Assembly (NCBI GenBank): GCA_019748195.1
Contig: JAIEPW010000025.1
Coordinates: 1 to 64,000, forward strand
Origin: Bryobacteraceae bacterium
Lineage (GTDB): Bacteria > Acidobacteriota > Terriglobia > Bryobacterales > Bryobacteraceae
Reading direction: 5' to 3'
DNA length: 64,000 nt
The first letter of the stretch is position 1, and each line of letters begins with the position of its first letter. A program made the position numbers and the translations under genes. Under the pieces are notes generated by a model, which was not told where the DNA came from, searched no databases, and saw only the letters and a list, made by a program, of their open reading frames with translations. Below, one piece after another: positions 53,891-63,419 of this stretch.

Positions 53891-54245
53891 GCTGGATCAA
53901 GTGGAGGATGTTGCCGTCGCCGTCGGAGAAGAATACCAGCCGGTTCCCCTGGTTCACGTACGGCTCACCCAGGAATTGGACGCCGGCGGAGCGAAGATGT
54001 TCGTATGCGGCGTCAAAATCCTCCACCATCACCGCCAGGTGGCGTAAACCGGGGTCGCGCATGCGGTTGGACCCGCGGTTTCCTTCCGCCGGGATGATCT
54101 CCAGCATCGCGCCGTTCGGCGCCTTCACGAAATAATTGCCGTCGTACTCGTAGTTGATCCGGAAGCCGAGCGTGTCCACGTACCAGGACGCCAGCCCCCG
54201 GGGATTCGGGGACGCAATTGCGGTGTGTTCCAGGCCGCCAAACAT
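53871..54245 (-). CDS. VOC family (glyoxalase-like) protein
   Basis: A 124-residue vicinal-oxygen-chelate protein with two beta-alpha-beta-beta-beta units: LEHTAIASPNPRGLASWYVD and RHLAVMVEDFDAAYEHLRSA. The metal ligands His7, a Glu in NGAMLEIIP and His in GLRHLAVM, with a final Glu or His near HLIQREN, fit the fold. The reaction cannot be told; candidates are dioxygenases, glyoxalases and thiol transferases. It precedes and overlaps the MFS gene, so the two are probably co-expressed. Confidence 0.82.
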   Translation of the reverse strand: MFGGLEHTAIASPNPRGLASWYVDTLGFRINYEYDGNYFVKAPNGAMLEIIPAEGNRGSNRMRDPGLRHLAVMVEDFDAAYEHLRSAGVQFLGEPYVNQGNRLVFFSDGDGNILHLIQRENPLP

Positions 54246-54290
54246 TAGGATGACTCTAGGATTGTAGCACCGCCCGGTTGCCGCGACCGC

Positions 54291-54755
54291 TCAATACACA
54301 GAGAAGCAGAAGACCGCGTTGGAGCCTTCCGGAGTGAGCGCATACTCACCGGGTTCGAGAATCTCGCCGGCTTCGATGCGGTACAGCTTGTCGCTGAGCC
54401 GGTTCACAGTCAGGCGAAGAGGACGGGCGCCGCGGCGTCCGCGGGAAATGGTGACCTGGCGCCGGCCGTTCTTCACTTCCATTTTGTAGAGATCCATTTT
54501 GGGAAGGATCTTGGCGCTCTCAAAGATGAAAATGGGTTCCGGCAGCGGCGTCCGCACGGGGGAGGAAGCTCCGGACACGGCGTACACCGCGTCGTCTTTT
54601 CGCGATTCTTCCACCGCCTCTCCGGACTCGGTTTCGATCAGACGCGTGGCGTGCAGTAGAAACGGGACGTCCGGCTTGGGCGGCACGGGTCCGGTGTATC
54701 GCTGCGCCCAGGCGGCCGCCGCGGCAGGCAGGAAGAAGAAGGTTCGCCGGTTCAT
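54291..54755 (-). CDS. Exported hypothetical protein
   Basis: I do not recognise this 154-residue protein. The N-terminus MNRRTFFFLPAAAAAWAQ has a short Arg-Arg-containing leader resembling a minimal Tat signal. The mature part contains FLLHATRLIETESGEAVEES and a C-terminal RLTVNRLSDKLYRIEAGEIL with LEPGEYALTPEGSNAVFCFS, which looks like a beta-sandwich end. It lies between the VOC gene and the kinase-like gene. Confidence 0.65.
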   Translation of the reverse strand: MNRRTFFFLPAAAAAWAQRYTGPVPPKPDVPFLLHATRLIETESGEAVEESRKDDAVYAVSGASSPVRTPLPEPIFIFESAKILPKMDLYKMEVKNGRRQVTISRGRRGARPLRLTVNRLSDKLYRIEAGEILEPGEYALTPEGSNAVFCFSVY

Positions 54756-54800
54756 CTGACTCCGATCTTAGTTCAGGAGATGCGTCCGGGGGCGCGGCGG

Positions 54801-57164
54801 TTACCGGGCGCGGGCCGCGGTATTTTCCGGGCGGTTCTCTAACTCCTCCAAGAGCCGGTCGAGATTGGCGTTCTCGAAGGGGCGGGAGAGCAGATAGCAA
54901 TCGCGCGAATCGAAAGCGCGCGCCAGATCGGAATCAAAGCGCTCGCCGACGATCACGAATGCTCCGATGTAATCCTTGACCACCTGCAGGAATTGAGCTG
55001 AGCTGCGGCCCTTCAGCAGCACGGGGCAGACCATGGCGTCGAAGCGCATGCGCTGCGCCAGATCGGCGGCCTCTTCAGGATTCGCCGTGGGCACCACGCG
55101 ATGTCCGCGCGCGCTCAGCGCGGTCACGGTGAGGCGCTGCGCTTCCGGCTCGGGATCGAGGACCAGCAGCGTCAGCGGCCGCGCCGACTTGCGGATGCCG
55201 CCGCCGTTCTGGGAAGGTTCCGCCTGCGTGGTGCGGGCAGCGGGCAATTCGATTTCGAACATCAGGGCCCCGCCGCGAATCTTAAAGCGAAGTTCGCCGC
55301 CGTGGCTGCGAATGATGCCCCGCGCCACGCCCAGACCCAGCGCGCCGCCATCGGCGAACGGATCGGTTTCGGATTCGATGGATCCGGCGGCGTAGTGGAA
55401 CGTCACCAGGGCGCGGCGGGCGATCACGCCGCTGGTGACGGTGATGGCTTTGTCGGATGCCTCCGCCGCGGACTGCTCGGCGTGCACCAGCAGGTTCAGG
55501 AAGACCTGCTCTAACTGGCTTTGCACGCCCACGACCGCGATCGTCTCGGGAGAAAGCCGGTCCACGAAGTGCAGCTCGCGGGCTTGCCACTCAGACTCGC
55601 GGAATGAGATCAGACTACGCATCAACTCGTTGAGGTCGACCGGGCCGACGGCGGCGCCGTCGGTGCTGGCGTAGCTGACCAGGCGGGAAACGATGGCGGA
55701 CGCCCGCCTCGCCTGCGCCTCCAGCGTGGTCAGTTCGCCGTCCAGGGCCGCGCCGCCGCTCCTGCGCCGGGCCTGCTCGGCGAGGTGAACAATCGAGTCC
55801 AGCGGCGCCCGCAACTCGGTTGCCACGCCCGAAATCAACTGGCCGGTCGCCGCCAGTTTTTCTGTCCGGAACAACTGCTCCCGCATGGTCTGCTGATCCT
55901 GGAGTTTCAGCGCCGTGGCCACCTGGTTCGCCAGGTGCTGAGTGGCCGCTTGCGCTTCCGGCGAGAAGTGGCGGAGGCCTTCGGAGCGGTCCACCTGCAG
56001 AATGCCCAGCAACTCGGTCTGGGCGAACATGGGGACAAACATCATCGCGCGCGGGAGGTCCGCCGTATCCATGCTGCGCAGAAGGGGGCTTCGCTTCACA
56101 TCGGGGATATTCAGCAGGGAGCGGTTACGGAAACAGGCGGAGACGGCGGTCGCCACTGCCGCCGGCGGATCGTCGACGGGGAAGGAGAACGTCGCCGGAT
56201 CGCCGGCGCTGGTCACCCGTTCCATCATCTTCGTCTTGCGATGGTAGAGATACATCCTAACCCCGCTCGCGTTGGTAACCTTGGGCAACACCGCCTGGAG
56301 CTTCGCCAGGATTTCGGCGGGAGAACTGGCGGCCACAATCTGTTCGCTAAGGGTATTCAGGGCGCGCATGTTGCGCCGCTGTTGAGCCATCCGGGATTCG
56401 CGCAGCCACCACACGCCGAGCACCACCGCGCCTCCGCCGAACGCCAGCAGCCACATCCACAGCGGCAGCGCGCCGCCGTCTTCGATTTCCGACAGCGATG
56501 TTGCCTCCGGAAGGATGAGTTCGAAGAAATGGTTATAGGGCGGCGTATTGCAGAACTGGCTGGCCAGGCCGCGCACGCGCACGCGATCCCCGGCCTGGAG
56601 CTCGCTCAGCCAGCCCGGAGGCGGCTCCTTCTGACGATGAATGAAGACATTCAGGTAATTCCGGCCGTCGGTGATGGCGATCAGGTCTCCGCCCTGGTTT
56701 TCGCCAATGGACGCCACCCGGCCTTCCGTCACCACGATCAATCCCAGGTGGCGGAAGCCGTTCAGGGCGCCCAGTGAAACGGTTTTGGGCGCGGGCACCG
56801 GCTCACTGGAAGTCCGTTTCATCTGTCCGGCTTCGAGCACGGGTGCTCCGTGGCGTTTCCGGATGGTGCCGTCCACCTCCAGCCAGTCGCCGGGAATCAG
56901 GCCGTCAAACTTGCCGGGCGGTCCTACCAGGGTCAGACCGTAATTCTCGCGATCCCGAAGGGACACCAGAACCTCGGTGTTCGGGGTGGCAATGGGCCGC
57001 GACACCACCTGCCCGGAGACGCGCACCAGTTTCCCTTCATGCGCCGGGGCGTAGTCCGGAAGCTTGCGCTCCGCCGCCTGCTGCAGTGTCATCTGCTGCT
57101 GTGCGGATGCAAAGAGACTCGCCGTGAAGGCGAGGGTCGCCAACCTGGGTAAACCGGAGGGCAT
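54801..57164 (-). CDS. Hybrid histidine kinase-like protein lacking phospho-acceptor residues
   Basis: A 787-residue membrane protein. After a signal peptide come two OB-fold-like domains (about 30-225), one membrane helix (234-256), a GAF domain (265-420), a HisKA-like helix (435-500), an HATPase-like domain (505-640) and a receiver-like C-terminus (664-775). The kinase motif reads VATELRAPL, with Thr449 where the acceptor His should be. The ATP-lid DxGxG is not found; GGALGLGVARGIIRSHGG remains. In the receiver, VCPVLL and LSRPFE stand at the acceptor Asp and Lys positions. It may be a signalling scaffold, not a kinase. Confidence 0.8.
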   Translation of the reverse strand: MPSGLPRLATLAFTASLFASAQQQMTLQQAAERKLPDYAPAHEGKLVRVSGQVVSRPIATPNTEVLVSLRDRENYGLTLVGPPGKFDGLIPGDWLEVDGTIRKRHGAPVLEAGQMKRTSSEPVPAPKTVSLGALNGFRHLGLIVVTEGRVASIGENQGGDLIAITDGRNYLNVFIHRQKEPPPGWLSELQAGDRVRVRGLASQFCNTPPYNHFFELILPEATSLSEIEDGGALPLWMWLLAFGGGAVVLGVWWLRESRMAQQRRNMRALNTLSEQIVAASSPAEILAKLQAVLPKVTNASGVRMYLYHRKTKMMERVTSAGDPATFSFPVDDPPAAVATAVSACFRNRSLLNIPDVKRSPLLRSMDTADLPRAMMFVPMFAQTELLGILQVDRSEGLRHFSPEAQAATQHLANQVATALKLQDQQTMREQLFRTEKLAATGQLISGVATELRAPLDSIVHLAEQARRRSGGAALDGELTTLEAQARRASAIVSRLVSYASTDGAAVGPVDLNELMRSLISFRESEWQARELHFVDRLSPETIAVVGVQSQLEQVFLNLLVHAEQSAAEASDKAITVTSGVIARRALVTFHYAAGSIESETDPFADGGALGLGVARGIIRSHGGELRFKIRGGALMFEIELPAARTTQAEPSQNGGGIRKSARPLTLLVLDPEPEAQRLTVTALSARGHRVVPTANPEEAADLAQRMRFDAMVCPVLLKGRSSAQFLQVVKDYIGAFVIVGERFDSDLARAFDSRDCYLLSRPFENANLDRLLEELENRPENTAARAR

Positions 57165-57257
57165 AAAGAACTGCTGGTACTTCCAGTATATGGAAGTGAT
57201 CGCAAGATTTCGCTCCGTATAACGTCGTAGGACTACAGGCGCCTTAGTACTGCCAGT

Positions 57258-57422
57258 TCAGCAGCATCGACCTCGCGCGTACCTCGACTTCATTCTGCGA
57301 TCTGAAAACGCCCGCCAGGCCTCGCCCGAGTCCGGGCAACCTTCCGATTCCAGGTAGCGGCGGTAGGGTCCTTCATCCGCGATTTCGCGCAGGAGAATTC
57401 GCAACCACTGAAGAATTTTCAT
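57258..57422 (-). CDS. YbdD/YjiX-like small protein (DUF466)
   Basis: A 54-residue ORF not reached by the usual length cut-off. It starts [18 protein letters not shown], continues [10 protein letters not shown], and ends RYARGRCC, which matches the RY(G)-x-x-RCC end of the small YbdD/YjiX proteins encoded with CstA peptide transporters. Its ATG overlaps the cstA stop codon in an ATGA arrangement, so it is co-translated with it. Its role with CstA or BtsT is not established; it may assist transporter function. Confidence 0.82.
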   Translation of the reverse strand: MKILQWLRILLREIADEGPYRRYLESEGCPDSGEAWRAFSDRRMKSRYARGRCC

Positions 57423-59449
57423 ACTTCCTCCGCTCGGAGTTGCGACAGCACGAAAGGCGCTTCCTGCGTGCGGCGGTCACGAGTTCCCCGGAGAATCCCG
57501 GCCCATATGCGGGCGGAGTCGATGAGAATCGTGGTCACCAGAAGCAGGAAAAGGGCGCAAACCCCGGCATTCAGGTAGTTATTGAAGATCAGCGTCGCGG
57601 TGGTGGAGGTTTGGGGCGATTGTTCCAGAGCCCGCGCCGCCGCCAGGAAGCCGATGCGTGGCAGGGGCGAAAAGATCTTCTGCCAGGCGGCGGTGTAGGT
57701 CACGATCAGCAGCCACGCCATGGGAGTCAGCGTCACCCACAGAAACCGCGCCCTGTGCATCTTGACCAGGATCGTGGTGGCGACGCAGAGTGCGATGGTG
57801 GCCAGAAGCTGGTTGGCGATCCCGAACAGGGGCCACAACGAATTGATGCCGCCCAGCGGATCGATCACTCCCTGATACAGGAAGTAGCCCCAGGCGCTGA
57901 CAATCATCGCCGAGGTCAGAAGCACGCCGGGCATCCATCCGGTTCGGCCTAAGGGGGCATGGAAGTGGCCCAACAGGTCCTGAAGCATGAACCTGCCGAC
58001 GCGTGTTCCCGCGTCGATGACGGTGAGGATGAACAGCGCCTCGAACATGATGGCGAAGTGATACCAGAAGCCCAGGATCGCCTGGCCTCCGATGGATTGC
58101 GAGAAAATGTGAGCCATTCCCAGCGCCAGGGACGGCGCTCCGCCGGTCCGGTAGAAGAGAGTCTCCTCGCCGACTCGGGCGGCCATGTCGGTCATGGTCT
58201 GCGCGGTTACGGGGAAGCCCCAGGAAGAAATGGTCGCCGCCGCGGTTTCCGCCGTAGCGCCCACGACACCGGCGGGCGAATTCACCGCGAAGAACACGCC
58301 GGGTTCCAGGGCACAGGCTGCGATCATGGCCATGATCGCGACGAAGCTCTCCAGGCACATCGATCCGTAACCGACGGGCCAGGCGTGCCATTCCTTGGCG
58401 ATGAGCTTCGGAGTGGTGCCCGAGGAGATCAGGGAGTGGAAGCCGGAAATCGCCCCGCATGCAATGGTGATGAAGCAGAAGGGGAATACCTTGCCGGCGA
58501 AGATCGGTCCCGTCCCGTCGACGAATTGCGTCAGCGGAGGCATTTGCAGTTGCGGGCGCACGAAGAAGATTCCGAGGCCCAGCAGAAGAACCACGCCAAG
58601 CTTCACAAAGGTGGAGAGATAATCGCGGGGGGCGAGCAGCAGCCACACGGGCAGGGCGCTCGCCAGAAATCCGTAGCCGATGATGGCGAGGGCAAGGGCC
58701 ACGCCGCCATAGGTGAACCAGGGCGCCCAGGCTGGGCTGGAAGCGACCCACTGTCCGGCGAAAATGCTCGCCAGGACCAGCACAAAACCGATGGCTGAAA
58801 CCTCCAGGACCTTGCCCGGCCGCCAGTAGCGCAGATACACGCCCATGAACACCGCGATGGGCATGGTGGCGGCGATGGTGAACGTTCCCCAAGGCGAGTC
58901 CTTCAGGGCGTTCACCACCACCAGCGCAACGACCGCCAGCAGAATGATCATGATGAGCAGCACAGTGACCAGCGCGGTAAATCCGCCTACCTTTCCGATT
59001 TCCTCGCGTGCCATTTGTCCGAGGGACTTGCCATTGCGCCGCATGGAGCAGAACAGGATGACGAAGTCCTGAACCGCGCCGCCGAGCACGGCGCCGACGA
59101 TGATCCAAAGGGTCCCGGGAAGGTACCCAAACTGCGCCGCGAGCGTGGGTCCCACCAGCGGACCGGGTCCGGCGATCGCCGCGAAGTGGTGGCCGAAGAC
59201 GATCCACTTGTTGGTTGGCTCGAAATCATGACCGTCGCGGAGGCGTTCGGCCGGCGTGGCGCGGTTGTTGTCCAGGGCCATCACCTTGGCGGCGATGAAG
59301 TGGGCGTAGAAGCGGAATCCGAGGAGGTAGATAGAAACGGACGCCACTACCAGCCACAGCGAATTCACGGGTTCACCGCGCGAGATCGCGATGCCGCCGA
59401 GGGCGCTGGCGCCGGCCAGGGCGACGAGGGCCCAGATGAATTTGGCCAT
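57419..59449 (-). CDS. cstA: CstA-family peptide/pyruvate transporter (carbon starvation protein)
   Basis: From ATG 59449 the product is 676 residues with about 16-18 membrane helices. [40 protein letters not shown] and [19 protein letters not shown] are typical of CstA, which takes up peptides during carbon starvation; close homologues (BtsT) carry pyruvate. The longer upstream frame overlaps the divergent sigma gene's leader and is rejected. Translationally coupled to the tiny ybdD-like gene. Confidence 0.94.
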   Translation of the reverse strand: MAKFIWALVALAGASALGGIAISRGEPVNSLWLVVASVSIYLLGFRFYAHFIAAKVMALDNNRATPAERLRDGHDFEPTNKWIVFGHHFAAIAGPGPLVGPTLAAQFGYLPGTLWIIVGAVLGGAVQDFVILFCSMRRNGKSLGQMAREEIGKVGGFTALVTVLLIMIILLAVVALVVVNALKDSPWGTFTIAATMPIAVFMGVYLRYWRPGKVLEVSAIGFVLVLASIFAGQWVASSPAWAPWFTYGGVALALAIIGYGFLASALPVWLLLAPRDYLSTFVKLGVVLLLGLGIFFVRPQLQMPPLTQFVDGTGPIFAGKVFPFCFITIACGAISGFHSLISSGTTPKLIAKEWHAWPVGYGSMCLESFVAIMAMIAACALEPGVFFAVNSPAGVVGATAETAAATISSWGFPVTAQTMTDMAARVGEETLFYRTGGAPSLALGMAHIFSQSIGGQAILGFWYHFAIMFEALFILTVIDAGTRVGRFMLQDLLGHFHAPLGRTGWMPGVLLTSAMIVSAWGYFLYQGVIDPLGGINSLWPLFGIANQLLATIALCVATTILVKMHRARFLWVTLTPMAWLLIVTYTAAWQKIFSPLPRIGFLAAARALEQSPQTSTTATLIFNNYLNAGVCALFLLLVTTILIDSARIWAGILRGTRDRRTQEAPFVLSQLRAEEV

Positions 59450-59618
59450 GCGTGGGATTGTGACACAATCCCGCCATTCGAAATACCCATGAGCCTTGAG
59501 GATGAACGGCGAGCATGGCCGAGCGCGCACCTGGCGGAAAACCGGCGTAACCTTTTATCCAGGGCGCGGTATCCCCTTACGAATGAGAAAGAAGCGGTTC
59601 TGAGGGGGACGGGGACGC

Positions 59619-60185
59619 GTGGAAGCAACCGATAACCACCTGATGACCAAGGTCGGCGCGGGCGACGTCAGCCAGTTGGCTGTCCTGTTCGAACGCCATA
59701 ACAAAGCCCTGTTTCGGTTTTTCGTCTACCAAACGCGGGATCGGGAACTGGCGGAAGACCTGGTTCAAGACGTGTTCTTCCGGATGCTCCGCTACCGGGC
59801 CAGCTACGACCCGCGGCAGAGTTTCACGGGATGGATGTATCAGATAGCGAGAAACGCTCACATCGATCAGGCCACCAAGCGCCGGGGTGAAGTAGTGAAT
59901 TTCGATGAGTTCCTGGAGCGGCGTCCGGAACCCGCGTCGGCGGATCTGACGGCGGAGGACCGGCTGCGGCGGTCGCAGGATGTCGCGCTGCTGAAGCGAG
60001 CCATGGACCGGCTGCCCGCGGACAAACGCGAGCTCCTGATCCTAAGCCGCTATCAGGGGCTGAAGTATGAGCAGATCGCCGAGATTCTGGGTTGTGAGGT
60101 GGGAACGGTGAAGGTCCGCGTGTTTCGCGCCGTCCGGGCGCTGGGCCAGATCTTCCATGAGCTGGCGGGGGAGAAAGCATCATGA
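59619..60185 (+). CDS. ECF-type RNA polymerase sigma factor
   Basis: A 188-residue sigma-70-family factor with region 2 (LFERHNKALFRFFVYQTRDR, LAEDLVQDVFFRMLRY, GWMYQIARNAHID) and region 4 (LPADKRELLILSRYQGLKYE, IAEILGCEVGTVKVRVFRAV). It starts at GTG 59619 after a GAGGGGGACGGGGA purine run. It overlaps the anti-sigma gene by four bases. The target promoters are unknown, but the downstream DUF4097 genes are likely members of the regulon. Confidence 0.92.
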   Translation: MEATDNHLMTKVGAGDVSQLAVLFERHNKALFRFFVYQTRDRELAEDLVQDVFFRMLRYRASYDPRQSFTGWMYQIARNAHIDQATKRRGEVVNFDEFLERRPEPASADLTAEDRLRRSQDVALLKRAMDRLPADKRELLILSRYQGLKYEQIAEILGCEVGTVKVRVFRAVRALGQIFHELAGEKAS

Positions 60186-61003
60186 CTTGCGATCAAATTC
60201 ACGAAGTATTGCCGGATTACTGGGCGGAAGGCATGGCGCCCGCCGCGCGGGTAGCCCTGGAAGTCCACCTGGGAGAGTGCGAGGCTTGCCGCCGCGAGGC
60301 CGAATCGCTGCGCGCGCTGTGGATCGGCCTGGGCCTGGTGCCGGCCGCCGACAAGCTGGAGCCGAGCCGGGAAATGCGTGCGCGCTTTTACCAGACGCTG
60401 ACCGCATATCAACAGGGCCTGGCGGAGGCGAAGCCGGCGCGGCGGGGATTCGGCGAGTGGATCAGCGAGTGGTGGCCGAAGCAGCCGCTGCAGCAGTTCG
60501 CGGCCGCGGCCGCGATGTTGGTGGCAGGCCTGGTGGTGGGATGGGAGCTGCGTCGTCCCGCTGTTCCTGAGTCCTCGAACGAGATTTCGCAACTGAAGGG
60601 AGAGGTGACGCAGATGCGGCAGTTGGTGGCACTCAGCCTGTTGCAGCAGCAATCCGCGAGCGAGCGGTTGCGCGGCATCAACTACGCCTATCAGGTGGAC
60701 CGGTCCGACGATGAGGTTTTGAACGCTCTGCTGCGCACCGTCAGCCAGGATTCGAATGTCAATGTCCGGCTGGCGGCGGTGGACGCCCTGAGAAACTTCG
60801 CCACCGAGCCGGCGGCGCGGCGGGGGTTGGTGGAGGCGCTGGGTAAGCAGAACTCTCCGCTGGTGCAGGTGGCGATTATCGACACGCTGGTGGACCTGAA
60901 GGTGAAGCAGGCGGTTCCGGCGTTCCGCTCCCTGGAGGAACAACCGGAAATCTCACCCGAAGTGAAACAGCGGGCGCAGTTGGCGGTACAGAGGTTGCAA
61001 TAG
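60182..61003 (+). CDS. Anti-sigma factor-like protein: zinc-finger, membrane helix, HEAT-like repeats
   Basis: A 273-residue protein. The N-terminal zf-HC2 domain has CDQIHEVLPDYW and VHLGECEACRREA (His and Cys ligands). One helix (FAAAAAMLVAGLVVGWEL) spans the membrane. The outer part has a coiled-coil-like stretch (ISQLKGEVTQMRQLVALSLL) and HEAT-type repeats (NVRLAAVDALRNFA, LVQVAIIDTLVDLKVKQAVP). It should hold the ECF sigma factor at the membrane and release it on an envelope signal sensed outside. Two bases before the DUF4097 gene. Confidence 0.87.
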   Translation: MTCDQIHEVLPDYWAEGMAPAARVALEVHLGECEACRREAESLRALWIGLGLVPAADKLEPSREMRARFYQTLTAYQQGLAEAKPARRGFGEWISEWWPKQPLQQFAAAAAMLVAGLVVGWELRRPAVPESSNEISQLKGEVTQMRQLVALSLLQQQSASERLRGINYAYQVDRSDDEVLNALLRTVSQDSNVNVRLAAVDALRNFATEPAARRGLVEALGKQNSPLVQVAIIDTLVDLKVKQAVPAFRSLEEQPEISPEVKQRAQLAVQRLQ

Positions 61004-61005
61004 CC

Positions 61006-61818
61006 ATGAAAACAATTGCTGCACTGATTCTGACTGGCGCGCTGCTCAGCGCGGCCGAATCGACGGAGACCAAGCGCCAGACGTTCAGCGGCGTGCGCGA
61101 GGTGATCCTGGACAACATCACCGGCCCGATCGAGGTGGCGGGCCACACGGGTGCGACGGTGGAGTTGGAATACACGCGGAAGGTGACCGCGGAATCCGGA
61201 AATCGCCTGGAAGCGGCGAATCGCGATGTGAAGATGGAGCCGCGGCAGGACGCCGACCGCCTGCGCCTGTTCGTGGACACACCGTCGCGGTGCGGCAACT
61301 GCGGCGGAGGCTACCGCCGCGACGGATACACGGTCCGCTACGACTTCAAGCTGAAGGTTCCGTTCGATACCAGGCTGGACTTGCGGACGGTGAACGAGGG
61401 CACAATTACCGTTCGCGACACGGCCGGCGATTTCGACATCCGCAATATCAACGGCGCTATCCACCTGGCCGAGGTTTCCGGCTCGGGGACCGCCGATGCG
61501 CTGAACGGCGCGGTTACGGTCACCTACGCCCGCAATCCCCAACGCGAGTCACTGTTCAAGAGCCTGAACGGGACGGTGGAAGTCTCCTTTCAGCCGGGCT
61601 TGAACGCAGACTTGCGCCTGAAGACATTCAACGGCAGCGCCTACACCGATTTTGAGGTGACCGCGCTCCCCTCTCCGGCCGGCTCCAGCAGCCGCGAGGG
61701 TGTCCGCTACGTGTACAAGCGTAACCGGATGTCCTCGATGCGCGCGGGCGCGGGCGGACCGGTACTGACTTTTGATGCGTTCAACGGCGACATCAAAATC
61801 CGCAAGAGAGAAAGATAA
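61006..61818 (+). CDS. DUF4097-type exported beta-solenoid protein
   Basis: A 270-residue protein with signal peptide MKTIAALILTGALLSAAES. The body is a regular set of short strands with repeated Asn-Gly turns: VEVAGHTGATVELEYT, LRTVNEGTITVRDTAGDF, IRNINGAIHLAEVSGSG, LNGAVTVTYARN, SLNGTVEVSF, FNGDIKIRK. This pattern is the DUF4097/adhesin-like fold. One CGNCGGG motif may form a disulphide. Third gene of the sigma operon and partner of the next DUF4097 gene. Confidence 0.85.
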   Translation: MKTIAALILTGALLSAAESTETKRQTFSGVREVILDNITGPIEVAGHTGATVELEYTRKVTAESGNRLEAANRDVKMEPRQDADRLRLFVDTPSRCGNCGGGYRRDGYTVRYDFKLKVPFDTRLDLRTVNEGTITVRDTAGDFDIRNINGAIHLAEVSGSGTADALNGAVTVTYARNPQRESLFKSLNGTVEVSFQPGLNADLRLKTFNGSAYTDFEVTALPSPAGSSSREGVRYVYKRNRMSSMRAGAGGPVLTFDAFNGDIKIRKRER

Positions 61819-61820
61819 CA

Positions 61821-62657
61821 ATGAAAACGACGACTCTGAAGACAACGATCCTATTCCTGGCAGTGGCGGTTTGCGCGGTCGCGCAGCAGGCGCCGGCGGC
61901 CGCCCCCGCGGCGGAACGAACCGTGGTTCCGCTCCGCGACGCCAACCGCCCGGCCAAGCTGCGAGTGAACTTGCTGAACGGCAGCATCACCGTGAAGACT
62001 CATGCCGACAAGAACATGGTTGTGGAGTCCGCCACCCGGCCGGGCAGCCGGCATCGCGCCCGCGCCGAATCGGTGGACGGCCTCCGCCGCATCGATTCCA
62101 CCGGCTTCGATCTCACCATCGAAGAGGACAACAACACGGTGCGGGTGGGCGGCGACATCACCCGTAATCTCGACCTGACCGTCCACGTCCCGGCGAATAC
62201 TTCGGTGACCGCCACCACCGTGAACGGCGGTTTCATCTCCATCGACGGCGTCACCGGCGAAGTAGAGGCCAACAATACGAACGGCCCGGTTACCGTAACG
62301 AACATCACCGGCAGCGTGATCGCTCATTCGCTGAATGGCAAGGTGAAGGTAGTCTTGGAGCGCGTTACCGCGAACAAGGAAATGTCCTTCTCCACGCTCA
62401 ACGGCGACATCGACGTCACGTTGCCCGCGGACACGAAAGCCAACGTGAAGTTGAAGACCGACCACGGCGATATCTTCAGCGACTTCGACATCAAGATGGA
62501 TATGCGGGCGGCCAGCAGCGTGGAGGACAACCGCGGCCAGGGCGGGAAGTACAAGATCAAGGTGGAGAAGACGATGTTCGGCGCGATGAATGGAGGCGGT
62601 CCGCTGTTCAGCTTCACGACGCTGAACGGGCGCATCCTGATCCGGCAGAAGAAGTAG
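61821..62657 (+). CDS. DUF4097-type exported beta-solenoid protein, second copy
   Basis: A 278-residue paralogue of the preceding gene, two bases downstream. Signal peptide MKTTTLKTTILFLAVAVCAV. The strand repeats are LLNGSITVKTHADKNMVVES, TVNGGFISIDGVTGEVE, NTNGPVTVTNITGSVIAHSL, TLNGDIDVTLPADTK and TLNGRILIRQKK at the end. The protein ends at a strong hairpin. It may bind a surface component or help repair the envelope; the role is inferred from the sigma operon only. Confidence 0.85.
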   Translation: MKTTTLKTTILFLAVAVCAVAQQAPAAAPAAERTVVPLRDANRPAKLRVNLLNGSITVKTHADKNMVVESATRPGSRHRARAESVDGLRRIDSTGFDLTIEEDNNTVRVGGDITRNLDLTVHVPANTSVTATTVNGGFISIDGVTGEVEANNTNGPVTVTNITGSVIAHSLNGKVKVVLERVTANKEMSFSTLNGDIDVTLPADTKANVKLKTDHGDIFSDFDIKMDMRAASSVEDNRGQGGKYKIKVEKTMFGAMNGGGPLFSFTTLNGRILIRQKK

Positions 62658-62671
62658 AGCTCAGCCTTAGC

Positions 62672-62697
62672 GCGCGCCGCTCCAGCTAGCGGCGCGC
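62672..62697. terminator. Bidirectional hairpin between convergent genes
   Basis: A perfect 10-base stem, GCGCGCCGCT with AGCGGCGCGC, and loop CCAGCT lies 14 bases after the second DUF4097 stop. Its right arm overlaps the last codons of the convergent gene at 62686. There is no U-run, but its strength and position between facing genes argue for a terminator. Confidence 0.6.
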
Positions 62698-63405
62698 CGC
62701 ATGCCCCTCGGTCGCGGTCACCACGACGCGGCTCCCGCCCCCCAATCCAAACGCGGTCACCGCAATGCTTCGATCCTTGGCGTCATTCCGCATCATCAGG
62801 TACTCTCCGGGGGAATTGGCGGAGTTCGTCTTCTCCTCGCGATAGCCCTCGGCGGACAGGGTATCCCGGTAGTACTGCGTTACCTTTTTCGCGTCATCCC
62901 GCGCCGAATAGCTGAACACAGACTTGATTTCGCCCTGCTCATCCTGATTCACCGCTCCGTCGGGCGCGGAACCGGGGTAGGCCGGAACCCAGGCCGGCGG
63001 CCGGGCGCCGGCGCCCACGGTGGTGCGGCCTTCCGGAGTCGCCACTTCCACCCCGCGGTCCACCTTCACCCTGGTCTCTTTCCCCTGATCGTCGACCACA
63101 ACCAGGGTCTGCCGTTCGCGGTCGAAGCGCATCCGCGTTTCCTTGCCGCTGCTTTTTTCCCGCACGACGATTTCGCCCGCGTTCTCGTCGGTGGAAACCA
63201 CTTCGATGTCGGGGTTCATGGCGGTGGCCAGCTTGGCCATCGCCATCGCGGGATTTCTCTTCATCAGCTCCTGGTCCACGCCGGCGCTCTTCACGCGGCT
63301 ATAGATCACGTATCCGCCGATGCCGACGGAGGCGATCACCAGAAAAATCAGAACCGCGATCCCGCCCAATACCCAAAGCAGTACGTTCGATTTTCTTGCG
63401 GCCAT
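62686..63405 (-). CDS. Membrane-anchored hypothetical protein
   Basis: A 239-residue protein with one N-terminal helix (VLLWVLGGIAVLIFLVIAS), so it is anchored with its bulk outside. The middle has strand-rich DIEVVSTDENAGEIVVREKS and VVVDDQGKETRVKVDRGVE, then YSARDDAKKVTQYYRDTLSA, a segment often seen in small acidobacterial and planctomycetal membrane proteins. I cannot name the family. Convergent with the DUF4097 operon. Confidence 0.7.
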   Translation of the reverse strand: MAARKSNVLLWVLGGIAVLIFLVIASVGIGGYVIYSRVKSAGVDQELMKRNPAMAMAKLATAMNPDIEVVSTDENAGEIVVREKSSGKETRMRFDRERQTLVVVDDQGKETRVKVDRGVEVATPEGRTTVGAGARPPAWVPAYPGSAPDGAVNQDEQGEIKSVFSYSARDDAKKVTQYYRDTLSAEGYREEKTNSANSPGEYLMMRNDAKDRSIAVTAFGLGGGSRVVVTATEGHAARR

Positions 63406-63419
63406 GCCCTATTATGCGC

